The notes: generated by a model from the sequence alone, not told the origin. Counted from the first letter of the stretch, positions 8,688 through 16,973 are shown. The stretch: DNA of 60,423 nucleotides from Oligoflexus sp. (GCA_014377445.1 JACMPP010000054.1:1-60423), one strand, 5' to 3'. Numbers and translations are program-made.

Positions 8688-9368
8688 CTAGGATTCGAGG
8701 ACTTCGCCGTCTCTCAGGCGAATGACTCGAGTTGCATGTTTCATGACCAGGGGATCATGCGTCGAAAAGATGAAGGTGGTCTTGTGGGATTTGTTCACGG
8801 CCTTCATCAAGTCGATAATGCGTTCGCCGGTCGAGGAATCAAGGTTTGCCGTCGGCTCATCCGCGAGGACGATACTCGGACGGGTGATCAGGGCGCGGGC
8901 GATCGCCACCCGTTGGCGTTGCCCTCCGGAAAGTTCGTTGGACTTTTGTTTGGCCTGCGCCCTCAGTCCCACTTCATCCATGAGTTCCATCACGCGATCG
9001 GAACGTTCCTTCGAGGTAAAGCCTCCTTGAATGAGGAGCGGAAACTCGATGTTTTGGAATACGTTAAGGACCGGGATAAGGTTGAAGCTCTGGAAGATAA
9101 ATCCGAGCTTGTCGAGACGCAGACGGGTCAATTCCTTGTCGCCCAGTTTCGAGATGGGCTTGCCTTCAATATAAACTTCGCCTTGGCTCGGCGTATCCAT
9201 ACAACCGATGAGGTTAAGAAGGGTCGATTTTCCGCATCCGGAGGGACCGGCGACGGTCGTGAATTCGCCGACGTCGAAATTCAAATGAATGTCGTGGAGA
9301 GCTTGAACTTCGGTATTTCCGAGGGGATAGATTTTCGAGACGTGCTCGATACTGACGGCGTGAGTCAT
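8688..9368 (-). CDS. ABC transporter ATP-binding protein, LolD/MacB type
   Basis: Cytoplasmic ATPase of 226 residues, the usual size for LolD. Walker A GPSGCGKST at 41-49, Q-loop Gln93, signature LSGGQ at 146-150, Walker B IVLADE ending at Glu171, and the switch His in FSTHD near residue 204. The LolD/MacB subfamily is recognised by the sequence around the signature (SGGQRQRVAIARAL) and the company of FtsX-type permeases. It is the first gene of the operon, so it is presumably transcribed from the intergenic region shared with the START-domain gene. ATP hydrolysis would power extraction or expulsion of a substrate from the inner membrane. Confidence 0.95.
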   Translation of the reverse strand: MTHAVSIEHVSKIYPLGNTEVQALHDIHLNFDVGEFTTVAGPSGCGKSTLLNLIGCMDTPSQGEVYIEGKPISKLGDKELTRLRLDKLGFIFQSFNLIPVLNVFQNIEFPLLIQGGFTSKERSDRVMELMDEVGLRAQAKQKSNELSGGQRQRVAIARALITRPSIVLADEPTANLDSSTGERIIDLMKAVNKSHKTTFIFSTHDPLVMKHATRVIRLRDGEVLES

Positions 9369-9677
9369 AGCAAATTGCTTCCTGATGAACGGGGTTCCAC
9401 ATCACTTGCAGGAATGGGGATGGTCTGCGAATTGAAGAAAAGAAGCAAGTCAAAGCTGAAGGGTATGAAGCGCCGATTAAGCCTATGATTTTTACCAAAA
9501 TGTCCTGTAAATGCCTATATGCAGAGTCCTTCGACTTGCGGGCCAGGAGTATAGTGTATAAACTGCCTTTTTTTCGCGCCCAAACATTGTGTTGTCCTCG
9601 GACCGTCTAGAACCCTTTGGGCGCAAGACTTTCAAGCCAAGAGAATGTTTACCCAACCACCCAAAGGAGTATCAACC
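9369..9677. other. Divergent intergenic region between the ABC operon and the START-domain gene
   Basis: No gene is supported here. The region must hold the promoters of both flanking transcripts. A weak candidate for the rightward gene is TTGCGG at 9536 and TATAAA at 9557, but the spacing is only 15 bases, so I do not call it as a promoter. Confidence 0.4.
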
Positions 9678-10379
9678 ATGCTTATTCGTAACCTACTCAG
9701 CGGCCTTATACTGGGCAGCACCCTCATCGCCGGCATCTGTCACGCCGAAGTCAAGCAATGGACCGACAAGGGCTGGGAGTTTATGGAAGACAAAGAGGGA
9801 ATCAAAACCTTTCGCAAATCCTACCCGGACAGCCCTGTCAAAGGTGTTGGCGGCGAAGCTGAGATCGATGCCCCTATTGGCAAAATCCTGTGGGTCTTAA
9901 TGGACCATGTACACAAAGACCAGTGGATCGACAAGTTCAAGGAAGCTCACACTCTCGAAGAAACGTCTCCCCTTACACACATCCAATTTGCCGCTTTCGA
10001 CATGCCATTTCCGGTATCCGATCGCGAGTTTGTCTATAGTTACGACTTCCGCGTCGACGCGGCGCTCAACGCTGTGATCGTCGATGTGAAGTCGGTGGAA
10101 AGCAAAAAAGCTCCGCCCGTCAAAGACGGTTCGGTGCGCGGTGAGATCGTCGATGGTCGCTATATTTTGATTCCACACGGTGACAAGACTTTTGTTCAGG
10201 CGGAATACCTTGCCGATCCTAAAGGCTCATTGCCGGCCTGGATCGTGAACATGGTTCAAAAAAAGTGGCCTTTCAAGACTCTGGCGATGCTACGTTTGCA
10301 GGTCAAAAAAGATTTTGTTAAGACCTGGCCGATCTACGAGTCGGATTTGAAGGCGAAGCTTAAGGTTGCGGCTGAGTAA
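9678..10379 (+). CDS. Secreted START-domain (lipid-binding) protein
   Basis: A 233-residue protein with a signal peptide of about 22 residues (ending in ICHA) and a START/Bet v1-like fold: GWEFMEDKEGIKTFRKS at the start, WVLMDHVHKDQWIDKF in the first helix/strand region, and FPVSDREFVYSY, a motif typical of bacterial START proteins. These bind a lipid or other hydrophobic ligand in a central cavity. The ATG at 9678 has AAAGGAGT 7 bases upstream; the longer frame from 9645 would put 11 residues in front of the signal peptide. It is divergent from the ABC/LolA-like operon, so a role in the same envelope-lipid process is possible but unproven. Confidence 0.85.
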   Translation: MLIRNLLSGLILGSTLIAGICHAEVKQWTDKGWEFMEDKEGIKTFRKSYPDSPVKGVGGEAEIDAPIGKILWVLMDHVHKDQWIDKFKEAHTLEETSPLTHIQFAAFDMPFPVSDREFVYSYDFRVDAALNAVIVDVKSVESKKAPPVKDGSVRGEIVDGRYILIPHGDKTFVQAEYLADPKGSLPAWIVNMVQKKWPFKTLAMLRLQVKKDFVKTWPIYESDLKAKLKVAAE

Positions 10380-10413
10380 GTTCGGGCGGGATCTTGATTA
10401 AAAACAAAGAGAG

Positions 10414-10449
10414 AAGAGGAAGAAGTTTTGGCTTCTTCCTCTTTTTTTG
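10414..10449 (+). terminator. Rho-independent terminator of the START-domain gene
   Basis: AAGAGGAAGAAG and CTTCTTCCTCTT form a 12-bp stem with a 6-base loop, followed by a run of T. It starts 35 bases after the stop codon. Confidence 0.88.
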
Positions 10450-11579
10450 TTAGGGGCGGACACAGAGGACATCGCATCCACCTGTGCTGTAGCCACCCCA
10501 TTGGCAGCGATGGTTCCAGCAAGTTGACGGCCTGCGGTTGAAGCAAGCCTGTGCCCTACAGTGCCCTGACTCTGGATAGGAGTCTTGAAACAGGACATCA
10601 AAACCAGAGACGTCGCACCTACCGTTAATCGACTTATGTGTCACCTCATGCGATCGTCCCAGAGTCTGGAAAATGTAAACATTTTTGCGAATTTTATGCT
10701 CGAATTGGTCGGAGTTAAGATTTCACGTATAAACCCTCAGATTCAATGGTAAATATAAGGGGGTATTTTGGTATATATTTTATTTTTCTCCTCCGGCTTG
10801 ACATTGATTACTATCATGATTTTTCACAAAGTGAGACTGAAGGGAACGTCAGAGCTTTTTGAACATGGACGTTACCTCGAAAAGAATTGGAGCTAGAAGC
10901 TAACCTAACTCTCTCAAAGCAGAAGGCGTGCCACGGGAACGCAGCAGCGCACACGTAACAGCAATGAAGTCTTACGCGAGGGGTAAATTTTCAATTCAAT
11001 CAGAATCTTAAATCTGCCAAATAGCGGTTCCGAATTCATACTGGTCACCGAAAAATTCGGACGCTCAGCGCTCAGGCACCGAAAAACTGGCTAAATTTTT
11101 GACAGAAGCGTCAGACACTCGACTGAATTCTATTCAGCGAGGCTTTTTGAAGCTTGGTCCACACTCTTGATTAAAGTGTGTAGTGAGGCTTCCTATTCGT
11201 TAGGTGAAGCTGACCCTTTATTACATTGCAAGCAGGAGTCCAAATGAGACTTCAAGGTAACAATTCGAGATTCCCTGCGAATTAAGATCATACAGGTCCG
11301 TAATATCTGTCTCAGGATTTTTCATTGACCAAGTCCTAGACAGCAAAAACGTCTGTTAGGAAAGATTTCACCTCTAAGTGGTTAAACCCTGGTGCGAATG
11401 CTTCCGCTCGAACGGGGTTTGATTTTCGAGACCAGAGAGCAAACCCGGTTAGCAAACTCGTAGATTAGACGCCGGAATTGCTTGTCCGGGGACCGAATTA
11501 CTGAAAGAAATTCGGGGGTGATCACGTCTAGAATCAATCAAATAGATATAACTAATTGATTTGATTAAATTTAAAAGTC
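10450..11579. other. Gene-poor accessory region left of hicB
   Basis: About 1.1 kb without a coding region I can support. It is visibly more AT-rich than its flanks and contains many stops in all frames. A 64-codon Cys-rich frame on the minus strand (10450-10644, seven Cys) ends directly at the terminator but has only a GTG start and no convincing ribosome binding site. Two similar direct repeats occur, TGGTCACCGAAAAATTCGG at 11042 and AGGCACCGAAAAACTGG at 11074, the kind of short repeat seen at worn insertion-element ends. A small RNA or a decayed element are possible; nothing is proven. Confidence 0.4.
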
Positions 11580-11635
11580 TTGCGGAATTTATCAATGCCT
11601 AGTATCTTGCTGTTTGATATCAAGTTTTGATATCA
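11580..11635 (+). promoter_or_regulatory. Putative hicB promoter with tandem palindromic operators
   Basis: TTGCGG at 11580 and TATCTT at 11603 are separated by 17 bases, a plausible sigma-70 pair. Just downstream, at the expected transcription start, the 10-mer TTTGATATCA occurs twice, at 11613 and 11626, each with the palindrome TGATATCA, 13 bases apart. HicB-type antitoxins carry a C-terminal DNA-binding domain and repress their own operon by binding palindromes, so this is the likely autoregulatory site. Confidence 0.5.
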
Positions 11636-11675
11636 TTGTACCGATAGAGAAAAAGTAGGTCGGGAGGGTGCTTAC

Positions 11676-12017
11676 ATGATGATGGAATACAAAGGCTATT
11701 ACGCGCAGGTTGAACTTTCGGTCGAAGATCAATGCCTCTATGGAAGTGTGATCAATTCAACTGATCAGATTGCTTTCGAAGCTCCGTCTGCCAAAGAACT
11801 TATCGCAGAATTTGCAACTTCGATTGATGATTATCTGCAATTTTGTATGGAACAAGACATTCAACCTGAAAAACCCTACAGCGGAAAATTCCAGGTAAGG
11901 GCAGAGCCAACCCTTCACAGAGACCTTATTGTTCAAGCTGCAACGGAAAAAAGAAGTATGAACGATCTTGCAGTAGAAGCAATTCAACTTTACCTCGACA
12001 GAAAAAAAAGTGCTTAA
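11676..12017 (+). CDS. hicB: HicB-family antitoxin
   Basis: A 113-residue antitoxin of the longer HicB class (COG4226 type). The N-terminal partial RNase H-like domain shows the family pattern MEYKGYYAQVE, LYGSVINSTDQIAFEAPS, IDDYLQFCMEQ and EKPYSGKF; the C-terminal part (ELHR-like PTLHRDLIVQAA, then MNDLAVEAIQLYL) is a ribbon-helix-helix DNA-binding domain. It would neutralise the HicA RNase toxin and repress its own promoter. GGGAGG lies about 9 bases before the ATG. In known systems hicA and hicB sit in one operon; here hicA is on the opposite strand, tail to tail, and the TTAA at 12014-12017 supplies both stop codons. Confidence 0.9.
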   Translation: MMMEYKGYYAQVELSVEDQCLYGSVINSTDQIAFEAPSAKELIAEFATSIDDYLQFCMEQDIQPEKPYSGKFQVRAEPTLHRDLIVQAATEKRSMNDLAVEAIQLYLDRKKSA

Positions 12018-12298
12018 GCTCGATGCCCTGCGGCTGTTAAGGCTTCTCGAACCTGTGTAAGATAAACCGACTTGATCTCACTGTGGGGGTGAGGTTCGTG
12101 CAAGTGTAAAATGATGAAGGGCTTTGCTTGTCTAGTCGCTTCAGTGAAATTTGGAATCTTAAAAGCTCTTCGCGACCCTCCTTTCCTCGTCTCGTAATAG
12201 CTACCAATACTTTTCATGTAGGAAACGAGATCATCCCATCGAAGTGACTTAGAGTTGGGGGATGCCCAAATCTTATTGATTGTATTTGCATGGCCCAC
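12014..12298 (-). CDS. hicA: HicA-family mRNA interferase toxin, convergent to hicB
   Basis: A 94-residue protein matching the HicA type that pairs with long HicB proteins: NTINKIWASPNSKSLRWDDL at the start, a central GGSRRAF, then HLHEPHPHSEIKSVYLTQVREAL with the His-Pro-His region that holds the catalytic His in relatives. HicA folds as a dsRNA-binding-like domain and cleaves mRNA. The GTG at 12298 is chosen because AGGAG lies 6 bases upstream; a TTG at 12346 would add 16 polar residues. The orientation, convergent with hicB and overlapping by 4 bases, is unusual. It needs its own promoter, in the AT-rich stretch to its right, where none is obvious. Confidence 0.8.
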   Translation of the reverse strand: MGHANTINKIWASPNSKSLRWDDLVSYMKSIGSYYETRKGGSRRAFKIPNFTEATRQAKPFIILHLHEPHPHSEIKSVYLTQVREALTAAGHRA

Positions 12299-12604
12299 AA
12301 CGAACTCCTGTCTCAAGTAGCTTCCAGTTCTATTATGACTTTTCAATCTTAAGAAAGAAAGCTTTAGACCTGTATTTTTTTAACTTTTTTCTTGAAACTT
12401 TCGAGCTCTACAAACAGTTGTTTTATTTCAGACATGGGAATGTTTTCTTCTCAAAAATTTTACTGAGATCAGGCTTTACTACACAGGGATTGGATCTGAA
12501 AATCTTGAAGTAGGCAGTGGGGTGAGTAGACCCACCAGATCGCTCCGGTAGGCGCCGAGTACAAGGGGGCGCCTTGCGGCGCCCAAAGCCCCACAGAACG
12601 TCGC
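12299..12604. other. AT-rich upstream region of hicA and boundary of a mobile-element remnant
   Basis: No gene seen. The left part (12350-12520) is AT-rich and should contain the hicA promoter. The right part changes abruptly to GC-rich sequence with a hairpin, described separately, that may mark an insertion boundary next to the transposase remnant. Confidence 0.35.
12567..12584. repeat. Strong GC-rich hairpin
   Basis: GGGCGCC and GGCGCCC are paired over 7 bp around a TTGC loop. A further GGCGCC copy lies at 12551. It stands at the junction of AT-rich DNA and the IS5-type remnant and has no T run, so a terminator is unlikely. It could be the end of a mobile element or a structured RNA. Confidence 0.55.
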
Positions 12605-12697
12605 GTGCGGATTTATTACCACTTTAGGTTCCATTCAAAACTCAATCTTCCACACTGGACTCTTCTCGTGCCCCTTCGAGCGCTTGTTGTAGCGCTG

Positions 12698-13174
12698 AGT
12701 AGTCGAGTGAAAGTCCACCAGCATAGCTCAGGCGCAGCTCGCGGTGCGGAGTCAGGCATCGGGAAATCGGTTGCTGGAAATACTTCGAAAATTCACATGG
12801 CCGTCGATTCCTTTGGTTTGCCCTTCCATTTTGAAATCACGGGTGGCCAAGTGCCTGATTGCAAGATGGCCCCCGAGCTAGTTGCCTGCATATTGGATGT
12901 AGAATGGGTGATTGCCGACAAAGGCTACGATAGCGAGGCACTTCGGAATCAAATTGTGGAGCAGGGAGGAATTGCTATGATTCCACGAAAAGAAAATTCT
13001 CTGAAAGGCAACGACGACATGGATTGGGGCCTCTATAAGTATCGTCATCTCGTAGAAAATGCCTTCGCCCAGCTCAAGCATTTTCGTTCGATTGCGACCC
13101 GATTTGAAAAGCTGAAGTGAAATTACCAGTCGATGGTGTCACTAGGTTGCTTGATCATGCGGCTACCCATGTGA
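12698..13174 (+). pseudogene. IS5-family transposase remnant, 5' truncated with a nonsense mutation
   Basis: The frame encodes the middle and end of an IS5/IS427-like DDE transposase: VKVHQHSSGAARG, KIHMAVDSFGLP, the Asp-containing VIADKGYDSEALR and the Glu-containing YRHLVENAFAQLKHFRSIA with RFEKLK. The first third, with the first catalytic Asp, is missing. After RFEKLK the frame meets TGA at 13118, but reading on gives NYQSMVSLGCLIMRLPM and a second TGA at 13172, the normal end of such transposases (RFEKLKRNY...), so CGA to TGA is the simplest cause. No terminal inverted repeats were found. The copy is dead. Confidence 0.88.
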
Positions 13175-13187
13175 AACGTCAACACCC

Positions 13188-14348
13188 CTAGTCGTCATCA
13201 TCCAAAGGCGAAGTCTCCTCCCGGCCCAGTTGGAAGCTATCTCCCGTCGACGAAAGGTTCGAAAGGCTGACCCCAAGGAGACGAATCTTCTTCCGCCCGG
13301 CTGCTGTCACCTTCATCAAGCCCCTCGTCACCTCCAGAATATCCACGATCGAATCCGTTGCGGTATCGATCGTCTGACTCCGCGTGAGCAGAGTAAAATC
13401 GGAGTATTTCACTTTCAGGACTATGGTCTTCCCTTGAATACAGCGCTTCTTCAATGCCGCCTCAACACTCAAACAAAGAGTTACCAACTCCTTATCAAGC
13501 TGCGCCAGGTCGAGAATATCGACGGAAAAGGTATCTTCCTTACCCAGAGATTTCCGCTCCCGATGCACACGCACCGGTCGATCATCGATGCCCCGTGTTC
13601 GGTTGTAGAGCCATGGCCCTATATTCCCCAGCTCTCGCTCAAGTGCCGCCGCACTCCAGGACCAAAGATCGCGGCAATAGTGAAAACCCGATTTTTGCAG
13701 TCTTTTCTCTGTCGCGGGTCCGATGCCATGGATCTTGCGCAGAGGCAAGGCTCCCATAAATTTCAAGACCTGCTCGGGCATCACCACAGTAATGCCTTTG
13801 GGCTTGTTGATATCCGACGCAATCTTCGCCACCAGTTTATTGGGCGCAACACCGGCAGAACCGCTCAAATTCAGTTCGTTGAGAATATCGTCCTGGATGC
13901 GTTTGGCGATTTGGGTGGCGCGAAGTCCGAAAGGATTGTCGGTAACGTCGAGATAGGCCTCATCAAGCGAAAGGGGTTCGATGATGCTGGTGTAGCGACC
14001 GAAGATCTCGCGTATCTTCCTAGATTCCGCCGCATAACGCTCAAAATCAGGCTTTACAAAGATCGCATCGGGACAAAGTCGATAGGCCTGACTGCAGGCC
14101 ATGGCTGACCGCACACCAAACTTTCGGGCCTCATAACTCGCTGTGCACACTACGCCCCGCGAGTTCGGCGAGCCGCCCACAACCAAGGGCTTCCCCGCGA
14201 GATCCGGATTATCCCGCACCTCAACTGAAGCATAAAAAGCATCCATATCAAAATGAATGATTTTGCGCGTCAGAAGCGAGGGATGAATATCCTCACGCTT
14301 CATCTCACTCAGCGGGTTGGTAGGGGAGCTGCTTTCCGTATCCGTCAT
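13188..14348 (-). CDS. dinB: DNA polymerase IV (DinB), Y-family translesion polymerase
   Basis: A 386-residue Y-family polymerase. The catalytic motif IIHFDMDAFYASVE begins near residue 30, the second acidic site is SLDEAYLDVT near 128, and the helix-hairpin-helix region KIHGIGPATEKRL lies near 205. The little-finger domain follows to residue about 365. The C-terminus carries SFQLGRE, only a loose match to the QLxLF clamp-binding motif. An N-terminal extension of about 28 residues precedes the polymerase domain; Met16 is an alternative start. It lies 15 bases downstream of lpxD and reads as the last gene of a purB-lpxD-dinB transcript. It copies past damaged bases with low fidelity. Confidence 0.95.
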   Translation of the reverse strand: MTDTESSSPTNPLSEMKREDIHPSLLTRKIIHFDMDAFYASVEVRDNPDLAGKPLVVGGSPNSRGVVCTASYEARKFGVRSAMACSQAYRLCPDAIFVKPDFERYAAESRKIREIFGRYTSIIEPLSLDEAYLDVTDNPFGLRATQIAKRIQDDILNELNLSGSAGVAPNKLVAKIASDINKPKGITVVMPEQVLKFMGALPLRKIHGIGPATEKRLQKSGFHYCRDLWSWSAAALERELGNIGPWLYNRTRGIDDRPVRVHRERKSLGKEDTFSVDILDLAQLDKELVTLCLSVEAALKKRCIQGKTIVLKVKYSDFTLLTRSQTIDTATDSIVDILEVTRGLMKVTAAGRKKIRLLGVSLSNLSSTGDSFQLGREETSPLDDDD

Positions 14349-14363
14349 GGTCCATCCGAATCC

Positions 14364-15392
14364 TTATTGGGACTCTAGCTTTTTTAAGCGCTTTTCAAGG
14401 CTCTTGATAGCCTGATCATAGTCTTTCAGTCGTTTGAGATAAACGATCTGCCTCTTCCATTCCATCAAAGGAATGGCGGGCGATCCCGCATAGGTGCCGC
14501 GTTCAGTCAGGTTGGTGAGAACGGCCGTTTTGGAAGCAATCCGCATGCCATCGCCGATCTTCAAATGATCTGCAATACCCGATTGCCCGCCGATGACAGT
14601 CCACTTCCCTACTGTAGTTGAACCCGCAATCCCCACCTGGGCCGAGAACATGCTGTTGGCACCGATAGAGCAGTTATGCGCCACATGCACTCTATCATCA
14701 AATTTACAGAAGTCACCGATAACTGTCTCGTCGTTGGCGGCACGATCGATCGTACAGAGCGCACCCATTTCCACATCATTCCCGATACGGACGATGCCGA
14801 CCTGAGGAATCTTGCAGACCTCCCCGCCACTGACTGCAAAACCAAAGCCATCGGCTCCGATCACAGTTCCGGCATGAATCAGGGCGCGCTCGCCCACGAT
14901 GCAATCGTTGTAAACCACAACCTTCGGATGCAAAACCGAATCGACGCCGATCTTTGCGCCCTTACCGATATAGACGCCCGGGTAAAGGACAACGCGATCG
15001 CCGATGACAGCCCGATCCTCGATATGGACCCCCGGATGAATCCGAACATCTTTACCGATCCTAGCGCCTGGATCCACGTAAGCGAGTTCGTGAATACCTA
15101 AAGGGCCACGATCGGGCTTATAAAATTCAAGGGCCAGTTTGGCAAAAATGAATTGAGGATCCTTATGGATCAACTGAATGCCGCCGAACTCTGGAGCGAC
15201 TTCACGCACGAGCAGAGCCGTGGCTTTGGAAGCTTTCAGGAAAGGCGCAAACTCCTGGCTGCTATAAAAACTGATCTGCCCGGCAAGAACTTTGTCGATC
15301 GCGGCAACCGAATGAATCTCGGCCTCCAGATCTTTGCCAGCCGGCGCGTGAACCGTTAGGTTATAACGCTTGATGATCTCACTTACGCGCAT
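14364..15392 (-). CDS. lpxD: UDP-3-O-acylglucosamine N-acyltransferase (LpxD)
   Basis: Third enzyme of lipid A synthesis: it adds the N-linked 3-hydroxyacyl chain to UDP-3-O-acylglucosamine in the cytoplasm. The 342-residue length is typical. An N-terminal uridine-binding domain (about 1-95; FYSSQEFAPFL) is followed by left-handed beta-helix hexapeptide repeats from about residue 105, including IGADGFGFAV and the catalytic His in DDRVHVAHNCSIG, and a C-terminal helix (WKRQIVYLKRLKDY). The ATG at 15392 has GGAGAGG upstream and overlaps the end of purB by 14 bases, which suggests translational coupling. The longer frame to 15434 would add 14 residues that lie within purB. It confirms an LPS-bearing outer membrane. 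Confidence 0.95.
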   Translation of the reverse strand: MRVSEIIKRYNLTVHAPAGKDLEAEIHSVAAIDKVLAGQISFYSSQEFAPFLKASKATALLVREVAPEFGGIQLIHKDPQFIFAKLALEFYKPDRGPLGIHELAYVDPGARIGKDVRIHPGVHIEDRAVIGDRVVLYPGVYIGKGAKIGVDSVLHPKVVVYNDCIVGERALIHAGTVIGADGFGFAVSGGEVCKIPQVGIVRIGNDVEMGALCTIDRAANDETVIGDFCKFDDRVHVAHNCSIGANSMFSAQVGIAGSTTVGKWTVIGGQSGIADHLKIGDGMRIASKTAVLTNLTERGTYAGSPAIPLMEWKRQIVYLKRLKDYDQAIKSLEKRLKKLESQ

Positions 15393-16776
15393 GGCCCCGC
15401 CTCTCCAGGTAGATATCGACCAAACGCGCAGCATCGCCCACGTAGCTGTCGGGCTTCAGCGCCTTCAATTCTTTCTTCAGATCCGCGGGGAGCTCGGCAC
15501 AGTCGTCGATCACACGTATCAGGTCTTCCTGAAGAACACGTTGCCCGCGGGTCGCGGACTTCAATCGTTCGTAAGCATCGAGCACCCCAAAGCGTCTCAT
15601 CGCAGTTTGAATCGCTTCGCCGAGGACTTCATAAGCGCCTTCCACATCGGCCTGAATCACATCCGGACGCGGACTGATCTTATCGAGACCTTTGCGCAGA
15701 GCCTGGGAAGCGAGGACGGTATGAGCAAAGAAGGTCCCGAGGACACGTTGCACGGTCGAGTCGGAGAGATCGCGCTGCCAGCGCGAAATCAGCAGTTTAT
15801 CCGCGAAATGATTGGCCAGGGCATTGGCGATGCCGAAGTTTCCTTCCGCATTCTCAAAGTCGATGGGATTGACTTTGTGCGGCATCGTTGACGAACCGAC
15901 TTCGCCGGCTTTCACTTCCTGCTTAAAATAATCATTGGAAATGTACGACCAGATATCACGGCAGAGGCCGATGGAAATCGTATTGAAACGACGCTGGACA
16001 TCGGTCAGGGCAATCATCGAATCGTGGTTTTCAATCTGAGTCGTCAAGAGATTTTGTTTGAGACCGAGACGATTCTCGATGAAGCGCCTTGTGATCTCAA
16101 CCCAGTCGAGCTTGGGATAAGCTGCGAGATGGGCATTGTAGTTACCGACCGCACCACTCATCTTGCCTTCGAGTTCTACCCGGACAAGTTCCGCGCGTTG
16201 CTTCGCCAGACGGTGAGCGAAGACAGCGAGTTCTTTGCCAAGGGTGGTTGGCGATGCTGTCTGCCCATGAGTCCTAGCGAGCATTGCCAGGCTTTTATAT
16301 TCTTTCGCCATCGTGTCGAGCTTTAGGAGCAGGGCATCGATCTCGGGCAGAAGAACTTTTTCACGAACTTCTTTGAGCATCAGGGCATAGGAGAGATTAT
16401 TGATATCTTCGGAGGTGCAGGCAAAATGGATGAACGCCATCGTGCGATCGTCCTCACCGACTAACAGCTCGCGCAGATAGTATTCAATCGCCTTTACATC
16501 GTGATTGGTCGTCTTTTCAAGCTCTTTGACCCGAAGAAGTCCCTTGGGATCGGCTTCCTTGATCACGCCTGTGAGCTTTTTCGTCGCGACGGCACTTAAC
16601 TGGAAATCAATTTCAGGAGATTCCGACAGGTGGAGAAGCCATTCAGCTTCCACTCGTAAGCGATAGCTGATGAGAGCCGCTTCGCTGACCAATGGTGCGA
16701 GCTTCTCCAACTTACTGCGATAGCGCCCGTCAACGGCCGAGATGGAATAAAGTTGTTCAGTTTCCGAACGATTCAA
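15379..16776 (-). CDS. purB: Adenylosuccinate lyase (PurB)
   Basis: Fumarase/aspartase-superfamily enzyme that cleaves SAICAR to AICAR and adenylosuccinate to AMP in purine synthesis. The 465 residues follow the E. coli-type subclass (start region YSISAVDGRY, about 456 residues in E. coli). The superfamily signature SSTMPHKVNPIDFENAEGN is near residue 295 and a THGQTASPTTLG catalytic block is near 170. The start is a TTG at 16776 with AAGGAG 6 bases upstream. It is the first gene of the purB-lpxD-dinB transcript and is divergent from purA, so both adenylate branch genes flank one control region. Confidence 0.96.
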   Translation of the reverse strand: MNRSETEQLYSISAVDGRYRSKLEKLAPLVSEAALISYRLRVEAEWLLHLSESPEIDFQLSAVATKKLTGVIKEADPKGLLRVKELEKTTNHDVKAIEYYLRELLVGEDDRTMAFIHFACTSEDINNLSYALMLKEVREKVLLPEIDALLLKLDTMAKEYKSLAMLARTHGQTASPTTLGKELAVFAHRLAKQRAELVRVELEGKMSGAVGNYNAHLAAYPKLDWVEITRRFIENRLGLKQNLLTTQIENHDSMIALTDVQRRFNTISIGLCRDIWSYISNDYFKQEVKAGEVGSSTMPHKVNPIDFENAEGNFGIANALANHFADKLLISRWQRDLSDSTVQRVLGTFFAHTVLASQALRKGLDKISPRPDVIQADVEGAYEVLGEAIQTAMRRFGVLDAYERLKSATRGQRVLQEDLIRVIDDCAELPADLKKELKALKPDSYVGDAARLVDIYLERRGHARK

Positions 16777-16900
16777 GCAAAGCTCCTTCCGCGATCAACT
16801 GGAATTAGATGGCATAGACTGAGAGCGCCGAGGATGGAGGCGTAAAAGATTTTTCAGTCAAGATCGTATATCATGGGCATTCCAGCAGTTCCAGTGGACA

Positions 16901-16931
16901 GCATCAACTCGATCGGATAAAGAGTCGATGC
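16901..16931 (+). promoter_or_regulatory. Hairpin in the purA leader
   Basis: GCATCAACTC and GAGTCGATGC pair over 10 bases (one mismatch) with an 11-base loop, 43 bases before the purA start and inside the purA-purB intergenic region. It could be an operator or a leader structure controlling purine genes, but it does not match the E. coli PurR box, so its role is open. Confidence 0.3.
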
Positions 16932-16973
16932 AAAGCGCTATCAATTATCCTCCTCGAGAAAGGCTCTAAGTCC

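Noticed and set aside
10450..10644. 64-codon Cys-rich minus-strand frame (seven Cys) ending at the START-gene terminator
   Set aside because: The start is GTG without a ribosome binding site or signal peptide; Cys content is suggestive but not enough for a gene call.
11027..11110. Possible tRNA or tmRNA-like segments in the region before hicB
   Set aside because: Fragments such as GGTTCCGAAT do not build an acceptor stem or T arm, and no CCA end or tag frame could be found.
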